Source of the DNA: Crocodylus rhombifer
Lineage: Eukaryota; Chordata; Crocodylia; Crocodylidae
DNA: 64,000 bases
Direction: 5' to 3'
Assembly (NCBI GenBank): GCA_038503035.1
Contig: JAVSML010018983.1
Span: 94,713-158,712 of the forward strand
The translations under genes and the position numbers were made by a program. The stretch's first letter is position 1. Every line of letters begins with the position of its first letter. Of this stretch, positions 49,928 to 63,509 are shown piece by piece. Below the pieces are notes generated by a model, which saw only the letters and a list, made by a program, of their open reading frames with translations, was not told the DNA's origin and searched no databases.

Positions 49928-50182
49928 GGGCTGCTATTAGAAGCTTTGCGTGTGAGGGGAGGTAGTCAGTTTTGGGTCTGCTAATATCGCAGCATTGCCA
50001 GCGCTATAAACAACCCTCTTCAAGTTCTCGGGGCAGACAGTGCTGTACCATTAGCAGCCCCAAAAACTGATCCAACTCTTCTCATGTTCAAGGCTTCCAA
50101 TAGGTTCAGGGTTGCCATTAGAAATCTTGGAAATGAGGGGTACTGGTTTCAGGGCTGCTAATAGCCCAACACTGACAGAGTT
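49928..50182. repeat. Three-unit alternating repeat (forward, reverse, forward)
   Basis: Unit A is 49928-50005 (+), unit B 50028-50104 (-) and unit C 50109-50182 (+). Shared words, in order, are GGGYTGCYATTRGAA, a TGAGGGG-like block, TCAGTTTTGGGRCTGCTAAT, and CAGCACTGYCAG. B is the reverse complement of A and C, so A-B and B-C can each pair into a long hairpin. Family not identified. Confidence 0.75.
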
Positions 50183-50884
50183 CCCTACTTAAGGAACATT
50201 CATTGGTTATATTGGAGATGAAGTGCATACTCCAGGTAAGTGTGGGGCCTTTTTAAGGCTCTGTGCTTAAATGGAGTGCACTGCACTGAATACCATTTAG
50301 ATCCTAGGCAAGTCAAGCACTCCTTACCTGCTTTCAGCAGAGCTGCATTTGGCCTGTAAACTCAAAGATCAAAGATACAGTGTTCAAAATTAATGTGGGG
50401 TGTTTGGAGGCATGGGGGAAATGCCACCCAGGAGTTTCCAGAGTGGTAAAGACAGTCTGTAGGTCCTCCTGTATGCATCACTCCAGAGATTTTGTACATC
50501 CCCATCACTTGATCCCTCCCAGGTGTTCCATAGCTGACCTCTGGGGTTCAACAACCACATGCAGCGCACAGTACTGGAGTGCTGAGAAGGCTGGAGCCTT
50601 CATTTTCAGTAGAAGAAGTAGATTCTCAAGGAGACTCAATTCTGGAACTGGCTCAGGAGAGGAGGCCTCTTAAACATCAATTAGAGACTCAAAAATAAAT
50701 GAGATTGGGGCACTGTGAGGGCTGCCAGAAGAATTGGATGAGGTCACTGTTGCTTAATGTTTATTGCTGATTAAGCTCCAGATACATTTTGTTGGGAGGA
50801 AGAGGAGGGGTAACTTCTGTTCCTGTGGCTCAGTCAGATCTGGAAGCTAAATCTAGACTGGTGCTTTTGCATGTCACTCCAAGG

Positions 50885-51091
50885 CAGGGGTGGCCAACCT
50901 GCTACATGTGCCTCAAGTGACATGAACAGCTTGTGTATGTGAAATGCAGCAGATTGGAGAGAAGACAGATAGCAGAGCAGAAAGCAGAGCAGCAGACAAG
51001 GCAGGAAAAGGGAATCAGAGTGGCACTTGGGAAGGCACAGTGCTGAATTTGTGGTATGCCTGTCAAAAAGATTGGCCTCATAGATCTACAG
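50885..51091. mobile_element. Possible hAT-type remnant (CAGGGGTGGCCAAC end)
   Basis: The left end CAGGGGTGGCCAACCTGCTA is a typical hAT terminus. The right end is not clear and may be overrun by the next element at 51092. Confidence 0.35.
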
Positions 51092-51392
51092 CAGGGGTGT
51101 CAGAAACAGCATGCAGAGCCACATGATCTAACCCCTGGTCCTGCCCATTGATTCACATGTTGCACTGGATCAGCCCTGTGCTCAGTGCCTGAGTTGTGTA
51201 CCACCTGTGGTTCTTGCTGGGGCTTAGTTGGGGCTGTGCCACCTGCAGCACCCATTCTGGCCTGCATCCTGAACCGGCCTTGGGAGCTGCCATGTGCCCT
51301 GGATCAGGTATGTGGGTAGAGGATCTGTGGGCCTGATCCAGCCCATGGACTAGTCCTGTGCCACTCTGGTCTGAGTTTGTACCCCCGGTCTG
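51092..51392. mobile_element. hAT-type element (CAGGGGTGTCA ends)
   Basis: Left end CAGGGGTGTCAGAAAC and right end GTTTGTACCCCCGGTCTG form an imperfect inverted repeat. No clear 8-bp target duplication, so the copy is old. Confidence 0.45.
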
Positions 51393-51477
51393 AAGCTTGA
51401 ACATGTGAAGCTGTTGAAAGAGTATTGTAGGAAATGGTACACTGAATTCAGCAGTGGGCCAGGGGATCCAGTCTCTA

Positions 51478-51605
51478 TCCCCTGTTCTTCCCTCCTTGTG
51501 CTTCAGTTTTGCCATTTGTTAAATAGGGATATAGGTACTGTGGAAAGTGCTTTGAGATCAATAAATGGACAGTGCTGAGTAAGGAAATTATAATATTTGT
51601 CTTCA
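51478..51605 (+). repeat. MIR SINE fragment
   Basis: gtgcttcagttttgccattt, then gttaaatagggatat and 'gaaagtgctttgagatc', match the MIR core and tail. It ends just upstream of the large CR1. Confidence 0.55.
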
Positions 51606-51664
51606 TTATAAAAGCAACCTTCTCTTTGGTGAGAGAGGCAGCAAGCTGTTGGGAAGAGATGGCC

Positions 51665-54600
51665 TCCTCCTCTCTCAACTGGGGAGGAGGCTTGTCTCAG
51701 CCAGACTGGCTGACCTGCTCCACCGGGATTTAAACTAAGCCCGCTGGGAGACAGGGGGGGACTACCGCCACTGCTGGCCCGCTGAGGAACCCTTGCAAAG
51801 CCAGCAGGCCAAGGCACTTAAGGGAGCTCACCCCTGCCCCAACCCTGGTACAATCTGTGGGCAAGGCAAGAGCCCCCAAAGCGACACTTGCCTGCCTGTA
51901 CACAAATGCCAGGAGCTTGGGGAATAAGCAGGAGGAGCTCATCCTCCTGCTTAATGCAAATAATTATGACGTCATAGGGATAACGGAGACCTGGTGGGAC
52001 TCCACCCATGACTGGACCAGGGGTACAGATGGCTATACCCTGTACAGCAGAGATCCAGTATATAAAAGGGGCAGGGGTGTAGCTCTCTATGTTAAGGACA
52101 GCTACGCGTCCCTGCAAGCTGATGTTGGCAACCAGGGTGGACAACTGGAGACCCTCTGGGTTAAAATCTGTGGGGAACATGGCACACGGGACACAACAGT
52201 GGGAGTCTACTACAGACTTCCCACCCAAACTCAAGAGCTTGACCAGGAGTTCGCCCGGGAACTGGCTGAGGCCACATGCTCCAGAACCATGGTTGTCATG
52301 GGGGACTTCAATTACCCGGACATCTCGTAGGAGGATCACTCAGCAAAATCCGAGTGGTCACAAAGCTTCCTCTCCTGCGTGGATGACCTCTACCTGACTC
52401 AAGAAGTCTATGGGCCAACGAGAGGTAAAGCATTGCTCGACCTGGTACTGGCTACTGGGGATGACCTAATTGGTGACCTAGTGATCGATGGAAAGCTGGG
52501 TGACAGTGACCATGAGCTGATCACCTTCACCATCCGCCGTAAAGCTGGCAAGTCAGTTAGCAACACGGAAGTGCTTGACTTCAGGAAAGCCGACTTTGAC
52601 AAGCTCAGGAGGCTTGTCAGTGAGGCCCTAAGGGACCACGACCCCAGGGGAAGGGGAGTCCAGGAAGAGTGGTTGCTCCTCAAGGGAGAGATCCTCAATG
52701 CACAAGCTAATTCTATTCCATCTTGGAGGAAAAGCAGCAAGAGGACACCGCAGCCCCCCCAGGCTCTCCAGGGATCTAGCAGACCTCCTGAGGCTAAAAA
52801 GAAAGGCCTACAAAGGATGGAGGATGGGATTCACCTCCAAGGAGAATTATTCTGCACTGGTCCGGTCCTGCAGGGAGCAAACCAGGAAAGCCAAGGCTGC
52901 AACTGAACTCCAACTAGCTTCGAGCATCAAGGACAATAAAAACTCCTTTTTCAGATATGTGGGGAGCTGGAGGAAAAGCAAGGCCAACATTGGACCCCTG
53001 CTGAACCAGATGGGGCAACTGATGCCCAGGAAAAAGCCAACCTATTAAATGGGTACTTTGCGTCGGTCTTTCATCAGTCCCATGGGACACCCATGCCCAC
53101 TATGGGACAGGGCGGTCCAGGTGAGAGAAATCCCCTGCCCTCCATTAATGCTGACCTCATGAAAGAACACCTTGAGATGCTGGATACCTTAAAGTCAGCC
53201 GGCCCTGACAATCTACACCCCAGGGTACTCAAGGAGCTGGCGGGCGTCATAGCCCAGCCTCTGGCATGGACCTTTGAGAACTCCTGGCGCTCTGGTGTAG
53301 TGTCCGAAGACTGGAAGAAGGCCAGTGTGGTGCCTATCTTCAAGAAAGGGAGGAAAGTGGATCTGGCTAACTATAGGCCCATCAGCCTGACTTCTATCTT
53401 GGGGAAGATCTTAGAAAAGTTTATTAAAGAGGCCATCATTAATGGACTGGCCAACACCAACTTCCTAAGGTATAGCCAGCACGGGTTTGTTGTGGGTAGG
53501 TCTTGCTTCACCAATCTCATTTCCTTCTACGACCAGGTGACCTATCACATGGACAAGGGAGAAGACATTGATGTCATATATCTTGACTTCAAAAAAGCTT
53601 TTGATCTGGTATCCCATGATCACCTTTTAGCGAAACTGGCCAATTGTGGCCTTGGGTCCACCACAATCTGCTGGCTGGGAAATTGGCTTCGTGGTCTGAC
53701 CCAGAGGGTGGTAATTGGTGGCAGTCACTCATGATGGTGTCCTGTGACCAGGGGGTCCCCCAAGGCTGTCCTCGGACCGGTATTGTTCAACGTCTTCATT
53801 AATGCTGTGGACGTTGGAGTTGGAAGGAGACTGGCCAAGTTCGCTGATGACACCAAACTTTGGGGCAAAGCATCCACACCTGAAGACAGGCAGGTGATTC
53901 AGGCTGACCTGGACAAGCTCAGCAAATGGGCGGATGAGAACCTGATGGAGTTTAACACTGAAAAATGCAAGGTTCTCCACCTTGGGAGGAAAAACCTGCA
54001 GCATCCTCATAGGCTCGGCAGTGCTATGCTGGCTAGCACTACGGAAGAAAGACTTGGAGGTCATCATTGACCACAAGATGAACATGAGCCTGCAATGCAA
54101 TGCTGCAGCTAGTAAAGCAACCAAAATGCTGGCTTGCATCCAAAGATGCTTCTAAAGCAAATCCTGGGACTTCATCCTCCCCTTGTACTCGGCCTTGGTG
54201 AGGCTGCAGCTGGAGTACTGTGTCCAGTTCTGGGCTCCACAATTCAAAAAGGATATGGAGAATTGTGAGAGAGTCCAGAGAATAGCTATGCACATGATCA
54301 GAGATCAGGAAAACAGACCTTATGACAACAGGTTGAGAGCCATGGGGCTCTTTAGCCTGGAAAAGTGCAGGCTCAGGGGTGATCTGATGGCCACCTATAA
54401 GTTTATTGGGGTGACCACCAGGATCTAGGGGAATGTTTGTTCACCAGAGCTCCCCAAGGGATGACAATGTCAAATGATCATAAACTACTACAAGACCATT
54501 TCAGGCTGGACATAAGGAAGAATTTCTTTACTGTCCGAGCCCCCAAGGTCTGGAACAGTCTGCCAGCGGAGGTGGTTCAGGCACCTACATTGAACACCTT

Positions 54601-54732
54601 CAAGAGCAAATTGGATGCTTATCTTGCTGGGATCCTATGACCCCAGCTGACTTCCTGCCCTTCGGGCAGGGGGCTGGACTCGATGATCTTCCGAGGTCCC
54701 TTCCAGCCCTGATGTCTATGGAATCTATAAGC
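51665..54732 (+). mobile_element. Near-complete CR1 LINE, inactive
   Basis: About 3.07 kb. It starts with the ORF1-ORF2 junction wording (caccgggatttaaactaagc), then ORF2 with an endonuclease domain (LYTNARSLGNKQEELI, GITETWWD, MGDFNYPD, GDSDHELI) and a reverse transcriptase (AGPDNLHPRVLKELA, YRPISLTSILGKILEKFI, YLDFKKAFD, FADDTKLWG), and the C-terminal region (LEYCVQFWAPQFKK). It ends in a CR1 tail (gtctatggaatctata). Breaks seen: in-frame stops at 52328 and 53732, frameshifts near 52750, 53030 and 54045, and a stop in the C-terminal part. No full-length ORF1, so 5'-truncated. Confidence 0.92.
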
Positions 54733-55684
54733 TGCCATTTCAGTAGGAAGTGTGAGGAGTCTGTTCTGCCCAACAGAAAAGGTTGAGGCATTTAAAATGG
54801 TGTCTGTGGCATATTGGTAGCTTGAAAGCCTGCAGCCAGCCTGTGACTCAACTTGGACTTCCCTTCTGTGGGCTCAGAAAGATGCCCAATGCTTTGTTGG
54901 CTATGAGTGCAGGGTGGGGATGTAGAATAAGGAGCAGCTCCTGTCAGTACAAGGAAGTGGTGGCTCCCTTCCAAACACACTTGAGAACACACAGTAGCCC
55001 ACAGCTGTGGGTCACCAGCAGCTGATTTCAGCCCTGTGCCTGGGTACAGCATTTCCAGATGCCATAAAGAATGTTAGAGCTGAAATAGTACAGACGGTGT
55101 CAAGGCAGTAACGAGGAATTGATTAAGGACTGGACAGTGGCTTGCAGGGCCTGCATCAGAGAGGAGAAGGAGGGGCTGCCCACTGTCAGCATCTCCCAGC
55201 AGAAAGAACAAAAGTCTTACAGGGAGTGGGAAGCACACGCTGCTGTGGTTTCTCTAGCTGGCACTCAGGGGAATTGCCCATGCTGCCATCAGTCCCTGGT
55301 CCTGTTACACTGAGCTGGAGATTGGACCCAGCCCAGCAGCAGAGCATGTGGGGTGAGGACTGATGTCCCTGGCACACCTCTGCTGAGCTTGGTAGTCTGT
55401 CCCCACAGGTAGAGAGTGCATAGCATTTTGGGATTGTTCTTCACTCCCCTTAGGCCATCCAAGGATAAAGGGATCCCAGTACTTCCTGATACAGCCACAG
55501 TACAAAGCAGGCAAGACAGTGCAGTGCTGACAGAGATGATTGATTTCCCCCGACTGTACAATCTAGCCTAATATCATCTCGTCCTCATCCACTCTCCTGC
55601 TGGAAGGGACAGGATCTTGTTCCAGTGAGCAGTGGTATATGGTCATGTGGACATAATGTACGTCCTTCCATTTAGATGATAGCA

Positions 55685-55905
55685 ATGTGGTCTAGTGGAC
55701 AGAGCATTGGATTAAGCACTCGGGAAGCCTGGGTTCAGTTTCAGCTGTGCCATTGGCTTGCAGGATAGCCTTGGGTAGATCATCTCACTGCCCCATACCT
55801 CATTTTCCCCATCTGTAAATTGGAGGTAATGCAGGTTCCCTCCTCTATAGGATGCTGTGTGATCTACTGATGTAACACTGGATACCAGCTAAATATTATT
55901 AGAGC
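55685..55905 (+). repeat. MIR-type CORE-SINE, well preserved
   Basis: tRNA-like head with an A box (TGGTCTAGTGG, 55688-55698) and a B box (GGTTCAGTTTC). After it comes the CORE region with 'ccttgggtagatcatctcac' and the 'cattttccccatctgtaaat' block. This order and wording define the MIR family. Confidence 0.8.
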
Positions 55906-56662
55906 CTCAAAGCACCCGTGTGTGGGCTTTGTTCACCACCAGAGGAGTAGTCTGAGCTGAAAGTCATAAGATAGGATCCAGTCAGATCCTCCAACTGTTG
56001 TCCTCTCTTTGGGCCACCAATGGCCATAAACCAAGGCAGCTGCAGATACCCATGGTCTTCTAGAAACCCTGTATCCATGTAGCACTCCAGTCCTCCAGAT
56101 TAGCATCCTGCTCCATTCCATGCCCATGGGCCTGTCTCTGTTTCGGTAACAGCAGGCTGTGGCAGAGACTGCATTTCCTTCCTGCTTAAAGGTTGCTGTT
56201 TTGCGAGGTGTGTGGGGATGGGGGTGTGCAGACCATTCTGGCCACAGGCATAGCTGGAGAGCAGTGTATGTTCATGTGCACACCACTGCAGTGAAGGAGA
56301 CTACAGGATAGGTCCCTGTGGTTTGCATCTTTGCCTGCCTGCCCCCCAACGGCACAAGTTTGGGCACAGAGTAAGACCAACATCAGGAGCTTGCTGCTGC
56401 TGTTAACATTGCAGCAGTCTTGTCATCTGCTCCTACTTTCTCCCCCTTCCAGCCAGTACCATGCCCTAGTATTGTCTAGTTGTGTCTAGAACTGAAACCT
56501 TTCAGGACTCCTAACTATAGAGTTCTAGAGAGCCAAGTGGCTGGCTCTCATCTCAGAGAGGAGGTGAGCTTGGGGTCAGGACTCCAGATGTCTTTCTATG
56601 ACAAGGTGCAGTGGAGAAGTTTTGTAGCAAGACTTACCGGAAGCCTTTGTTTCTGTTTGCAG

Positions 56663-56857
56663 TGACCATCCCCTGAGTCAGCTGGTCTCCGACTCAGACT
56701 CCGAGATGGACAGCACAGAGCAGCTGGCACTGGGCAGCACTGACACCCTGTCCAACGGGCACAAGGCTGACCTTGAGGCTGCCAAGCGCCTGGCCAAGAG
56801 GCTATACAACCTGGACGGGTTTAAAAAGGCAGATGTGGCCCGCCACTTGGGGAAGAA
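56663..56857 (+). CDS. PSD: PSD coding exon 5, start of Sec7 (residues 672-737)
   Basis: The acceptor tttctgtttgcag precedes a base that completes the split serine codon. The exon encodes HPLSQLVSDSDSEMDSTEQL, a serine/aspartate-rich linker typical of EFA6 proteins, then LGSTDTLSNGHKADLEAAKR. The first helices of the Sec7 domain begin at about residue 706 and include RLAKRLYNLDGFKKADVARH. The donor is AAGAA/gtacgt. The acidic SDSDSE run carries several potential casein kinase 2-type sites (inference from motif only). Confidence 0.95.
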
Positions 56858-57441
56858 GTACGTGTGGGTATTATAAGAAAAGGCCATTCATCCAGGGAAT
56901 CTTTCAGTCAGACAGACAGAGCAGCCTACCCTAGGCAAAAACGTGGCCCTAAGTGCAGAAAAGTTTCTGGGGAATGGCACAAGGAGAGTGTTAGCAAAAA
57001 GACACTCACGCACAAAGGGCCAGCTGCACCAAAGCCCAAGTCCCAAGGACAGCCTGCCCTTCGCAGAAGCCTGGATGAGTGTGTCCCATGACCTTCATCT
57101 AAAAGACATTGATGCTCCATGGACGCCCCAGGCTCAGCCATCACACTGAGCTGTGTTGCTTTCAGACATGCTGAATAACACAGAATGCTCCTGAAGGAGA
57201 GCAAAGTACACTCCAGATTGTATCCCTGCAATGGCGAGTCAAAGTATTAAGATATTGTAGGGTGTGTCCACTTCCATCACACTTTCTGTAGTCCTACCTT
57301 CGTGTCTTCTGTTGTGTTCCTATGTGCACTGAAGGTCTTCCATTCCTCTGCTCCCCCCCATCTCTACCCATCTCTCTTTTTTTTCTCTCCATTTGCTCTA
57401 CTCTGTTAAACTCTTTCCCCCCCCACCCCTCTCTTTTTCAG
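56858..57441. other. PSD: PSD intron
   Basis: 584 bp. The last ~90 bp is a long pyrimidine tract (57350-57441) ahead of exon 6. No repeat recognised in the rest. Confidence 0.8.
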
Positions 57442-57522
57442 TAATGAGTTCAGTAAGATGGTGGCTGGGGAATATCTGAAATTCTTCGTATTCACTGGCA
57501 TGAGTCTGGACCAGGCTCTCAG
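57442..57522 (+). CDS. PSD: PSD coding exon 6, Sec7 (residues 737-764)
   Basis: This 81-bp exon follows a very long pyrimidine tract (about 57355-57441). It encodes NNEFSKMVAGEYLKFFVFTG followed by MSLDQALR, the helix leading into Sec7 motif 1. It is near-identical to mammalian EFA6A. Phase 2 at both ends means that skipping it would keep the frame but destroy the domain. Confidence 0.95.
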
Positions 57523-58962
<1,440 letters not shown>

Positions 58963-59021
58963 ATGGAGCCCACACTCTGACCTGTGCTCTGATGCTGTTA
59001 AACACAGACCTTCATGGGCAT
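58963..59021 (+). CDS. PSD: PSD coding exon 8, Sec7 motif 2 (residues 802-821)
   Basis: This 59-bp exon encodes DGAHTLTCALMLLNTDLHGH. LNTDLH is Sec7 motif 2, which lines the hydrophobic groove that receives ARF switch regions. The acceptor is tttgtgctgcag and the donor is GGCAT/gtaagt. It enters in phase 1 and leaves in phase 0. Confidence 0.95.
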
Positions 59022-59683
<662 letters not shown>

Positions 59684-60015
59684 TAGTTTGGGCTTCTCAA
59701 CCAAACAGGCCAGCAGGAGTTAAGGCAGGATCTTGGGAAACTGCTTGCAAGCTATTTTATATGAAATGATCCCACAGGGCCAGCTGGGTCACTCAAGCCA
59801 TTATGTTCAGTGTACTGAATGCGTGTGTTCTCACACCTGGAGCAGACTGCATGAATAGGCAGCAGAGCCATCATTACCTGAGCCAGCAACTTTCCCCAGA
59901 GCTGGTGCTCACTTCAAGGGGAGAACCATTGTTCTGAACCAGATCTTATAAATCCCTGTAAAGCCACTTTCTTCCCTAGTTTTGCATCAGTGCTCCAGCA
60001 TGGGTTGCAGTACAG

Positions 60016-60288
60016 CAGTGATTCTCAACCAGGGTGCCACACAGTGTTAGCACTGTTAGGTATGCAGACATGATTCATATAATAAACACAGAGATTTCAA
60101 ATAGGAATTGCAGTGTTAAAACCATTCCAGTCTGTTGGGATCTTTCTGAATTATTTTCAATAGAAGAATTGTTCTCGTATTTTTAGTTTGTCAAACCATG
60201 AGTGAAAACTAAGTTCTGGCATTTTTTGAGAGGTGTCTTGAGTCTCTCTCATGGGGTGCTTCAACTTGAAAAGGGTTGAGAACCACTG
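60016..60288. mobile_element. hAT MITE, CAGTGATTCTCAAC family, copy 1
   Basis: 273 bp with ends CAGTGATTCTCAACC...GGTTGAGAACCACTG. Flanking 8-mers match at only five positions, consistent with an old insertion. Internal words (aaaaccatt, atctttctgaa) are shared with 63080-63397. Confidence 0.8.
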
Positions 60289-60664
60289 TATTAGAGGAGT
60301 TGCCCTGCCCAAAGCCCTGACTTTCAGAACATTGTACCTGCATTTATGCACATCCTGCTGGTCTAATAATAAATAAACAGACTGCTTATCAGCTGGTTGA
60401 ATCACTGGCTAAAGCCTGAATGGGCTCAGTGCCACTGTAGATACAAACAGGACCAAATGGTTCAAGGAATCATTGTTGTGTTCTTCAAGACAGCGGTGAC
60501 CTTGCAAAAAGTCCCAGAATGCCCTTTTCTTGAGACTTATGGGTGGGAATTATTTAATAGGTACCCATAAGGCTTTACAATGGAAATCAATTAAGATACT
60601 GCTAATATAGACCGTGGGAACTTAGCACGGCTGTAACAGAGGCAGTGAGCCATCTGGACTCAGT

Positions 60665-61168
60665 GGGTATGTCTACACGAGACATTTACTACAAAGTAGA
60701 CTAATTAGCTCCACAGTAAATGTCTAACGTCTACACATGCAGGGCTATTAGGCTGGAGTAAACTAGTAAACTCTGCAGTAGGATACTACTTGTGAATACA
60801 AGCGCTATCCTGCTGTGGAATTTTTTACTTTGCAACATTACATATATAGATGCAGCTGGCTGGGGCATGAGAGTGCTTCAGTGTGGGGGCTGCCTACTGG
60901 CTAGCCCTGCACTGGAGTAACCTTGTGCCCCAGCCAGCCCCTCCGCAGCACGTTGAGCCAGGAGGAGCAGCCCTGGGCTGTCAGGCTGACACCCCAGGCC
61001 TTCTGCCAACCAGGACTGCTCTGACCTGGCTCAACCTGCTGCAGTCCTGGGCACATGTTCAAATGGTACACACAAAAGCAATAAACTCCAGTGCAATAAG
61101 CACCAAAATTTATTGCTTCAAATTAATTCTACATGTAGGTGCACCCAGTGTAGTGTAGAGAAGGTCCC
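60665..61168. mobile_element. Possible DNA transposon remnant (GGGTATGTCTACAC end)
   Basis: The left end gggtatgtctacacgaga is a terminus I associate with abundant sauropsid DNA transposons. The right end gtgtagagaaggtccc is a degraded inverted copy. No target duplication determined. Confidence 0.4.
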
Positions 61169-62734
61169 TGTTCTATGGGAGACCCCATGCTTGGGCTGAG
61201 CCAAGGTGCTTGCTCTCTACTGCTTTGGAGCTGACAGAGGGCACCTCATGCACTTGCCCTCCTTCTTCCATCTTCATGGGGTTGTTTCCTTCTGATTCAG
61301 AACACCTATCTGCTCTGGCCAAAGTCTCTCCTTAGGTCAGCCAGGGAGGAACATGCAGGATTTCCCACGCCTCCCTCCCACAAAGCAGGGACCCTCCCAA
61401 CTAGAGTCTCTTTGTCCTGAGCATGTGCATCTGTTTGTATCCAGATTGTTTTGTGGTTGGTTCATTAAAGGGTTGCTTTGCTCTTATGTAGCCAGATACC
61501 CGCTAAAAATGAGACTGAGGATGGGTGTGGGGATCCCACCACTCGTGACACACATGGATAGGTGGGTAGGCAGGGGGCATGTTTTCTCTTTGAGCCCACA
61601 TCCCCTTGCTGCTTGCTGGGCTGTACTGGGGTTTCCCTCTCTGAGGTGAATCAAAACAAAGCTCAGCATCCTGGGGAAGTCTGTTCTCCCGGAACCTGAA
61701 GCTATGAGGAGTGCAGCATGGCTATATAGGCAGGGTGCAGTGGAGTGGAGAAGGAGGAAAGGCCCATGGTGAAAGGAGAGCATGGATGCTGGGAGTTCCC
61801 CAAACAGCCTGACTTTGGGTAGGTTCTTTCCCATTTTGTGACTTGGCTTCCCGGAGTATGCTTCCCAAGGAGGTGGGAGCCAGAACGTGCAGATGTCTGT
61901 GAAATGCCTTGATAGCCATCAGCAGGGTTGCTTGGGAAAGGCAGGAATCTCAGCAGTGGCAAACTTGCATGCTGAGCCCTTGTTCACCTGTGGAAGCAGT
62001 GATGCTATAGGAACACTGGGCTGCCACCTCCCTTCCATGTCCACATGCAGGAGCAGCAGAGGAGGGGACAGGCAGTGACAGTGCATCAGCAGTGACTGCA
62101 TTAGGCCAGTCACAGGAGGGATGGTGATAGTTGTCTGAGTTAGCTTCTGCTTTGGTGACTCACTGTGTAGAAGAAAGCTGGCTTCCTCAACCTGGGAACT
62201 TTCTGGGAATGGGGTAGCTTTTTCCAGCTCCCAGGGAGTAATTCAGCTCTCGTGACTAAGCCCTCATGTGGGAGAGAACATCCTCCCCCAGCTCACACAT
62301 CCTTGGCCCTGCGCCACCCACTCCATGCTTCCCCTGCTCCATTCAGGCTTGCTTCTGCCGCAACCAGGATGCAGCACAAGATAACAGCCTCTTGTTTCTC
62401 CAAGCTGGTGAGCTGCTGCTGCTGCCGAGGTATCCTGGCCTTATCACAGCAGCATGCACAGGGCAAGCAGGTATAGGCCTTGAGGGCGACTCCACATCCC
62501 AGCATGCTCTGTCCCACAGTGAATGTGCTCAGCAGGTCTGTTACTGATGCCCTGCTCAACCTGGCTCTGAGTGTAGTGGCTGGGATCAGTGCAGGAACAA
62601 CAAAGCCTTTCTGCCTTACGTGAAAACTAGCACAGCACCTGTGATCATGTGTCAAATCCCTCACTGCCCATTCTATGGTACCTGGCAGTCCCACAGGCTT
62701 GGAAGGAAATGAGAACTTTGCATCTGACTTGCAA

Positions 62735-62925
62735 GGCTGCGAACTAGAAGGGCTGGGTTCCCTTCCCAGCTCTGCTGTTGATTTTAAGGTCTGGTCATGT
62801 ACAAGTGCTTTCCTGTGCTTCAGTTTCCCCATCTGGTGATACAGAAATAATAATACTGACCTGGGGAATCATCAGGATTTGCAAAATGCCTTGAGAACTG
62901 TGGTGGGGAAATGCTGAGGAATGTA
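62735..62925 (+). repeat. MIR SINE
   Basis: gggttcccttcccagctctg, then 'gtgcttcagtttccccatct', then aataataatactgacctggg and 'gcaaaatgccttgagaactg' follow the MIR consensus order. Confidence 0.7.
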
Positions 62926-63079
62926 AAGCTGGCTTCTGCCCAGTCCCAGGACCAGTAATGTGAGGAGGGAGGGGGGGGGGGGCAGGACTAATTATGGTAA
63001 GAAAACTTAATTCCCCTTTGTGCTGTTTTTAGTCCTTCCTGGGGATGTAGCCACATCATTCCCCTAGGTATTGCTAAAT

Positions 63080-63397
63080 CAGTGATTCTCAACTGGGATG
63101 TTGTGGCACCCTGGGATTCCATGAGATCCTTTTAAGAGTGCTATTTGATATTAGTATTGTTAGGTCTGCAGCTATCAACACAGGAATCACAAGATAAACA
63201 CAGATTTTTCTAATAGAAATCTATAGGGTAAAAACCATTTGGACCCACTGTGGTCTTTCTGAGCAATTTGCAACAAAAGAATTACTTTATTATATTTCTG
63301 TAGTCAAAAAATGAGTGAGAGCTGAGCTGACATTTCCCAAGGGATGTCTTGAATCTTAACAAGGGTGTCTGGAGGCTAAAATGGTTGAGAACCACTG
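63080..63397. mobile_element. hAT MITE, CAGTGATTCTCAAC family, copy 2
   Basis: 318 bp with ends CAGTGATTCTCAACT...GGTTGAGAACCACTG. Possible degraded target duplication tgctaaat/cactaagt. Shares internal sequence with 60016-60288. Confidence 0.8.
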
Positions 63398-63509
63398 CAC
63401 TAAGTGGTTCCACCTGCATACCCCCACTGTCTGTCAGATGCTCCCATTCTAGAAAGAGCAGTGGCTTTTGGGTGTACGAGGGGCAATTACGCCGTATGTG
63501 GATTTAGAG

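Larger units (their letters stand above)
30627..56662. other. PSD: 26-kb PSD intron rich in mobile DNA
   Basis: This intron separates the N-terminal coding exons from the Sec7-coding exons. It contains a C-rich unclassified block (31140-31950), MIR, L2-like and CR1 fragments, a MITE, low-complexity CA and purine-rich DNA (41030-43080), a probable LTR, the three-unit repeat and a 3-kb CR1. I see no independent gene. 33640-37380, 38420-40500, 45990-48240 and 54735-55680 hold nothing classifiable beyond a 15-base A run (40067-40081). Confidence 0.7.

Noticed and set aside
55685..55760. tRNA gene-like A and B boxes
   Set aside because: The tRNA-like head continues directly into a MIR core, so this is a SINE, not a tRNA gene. 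The acceptor stem does not close.
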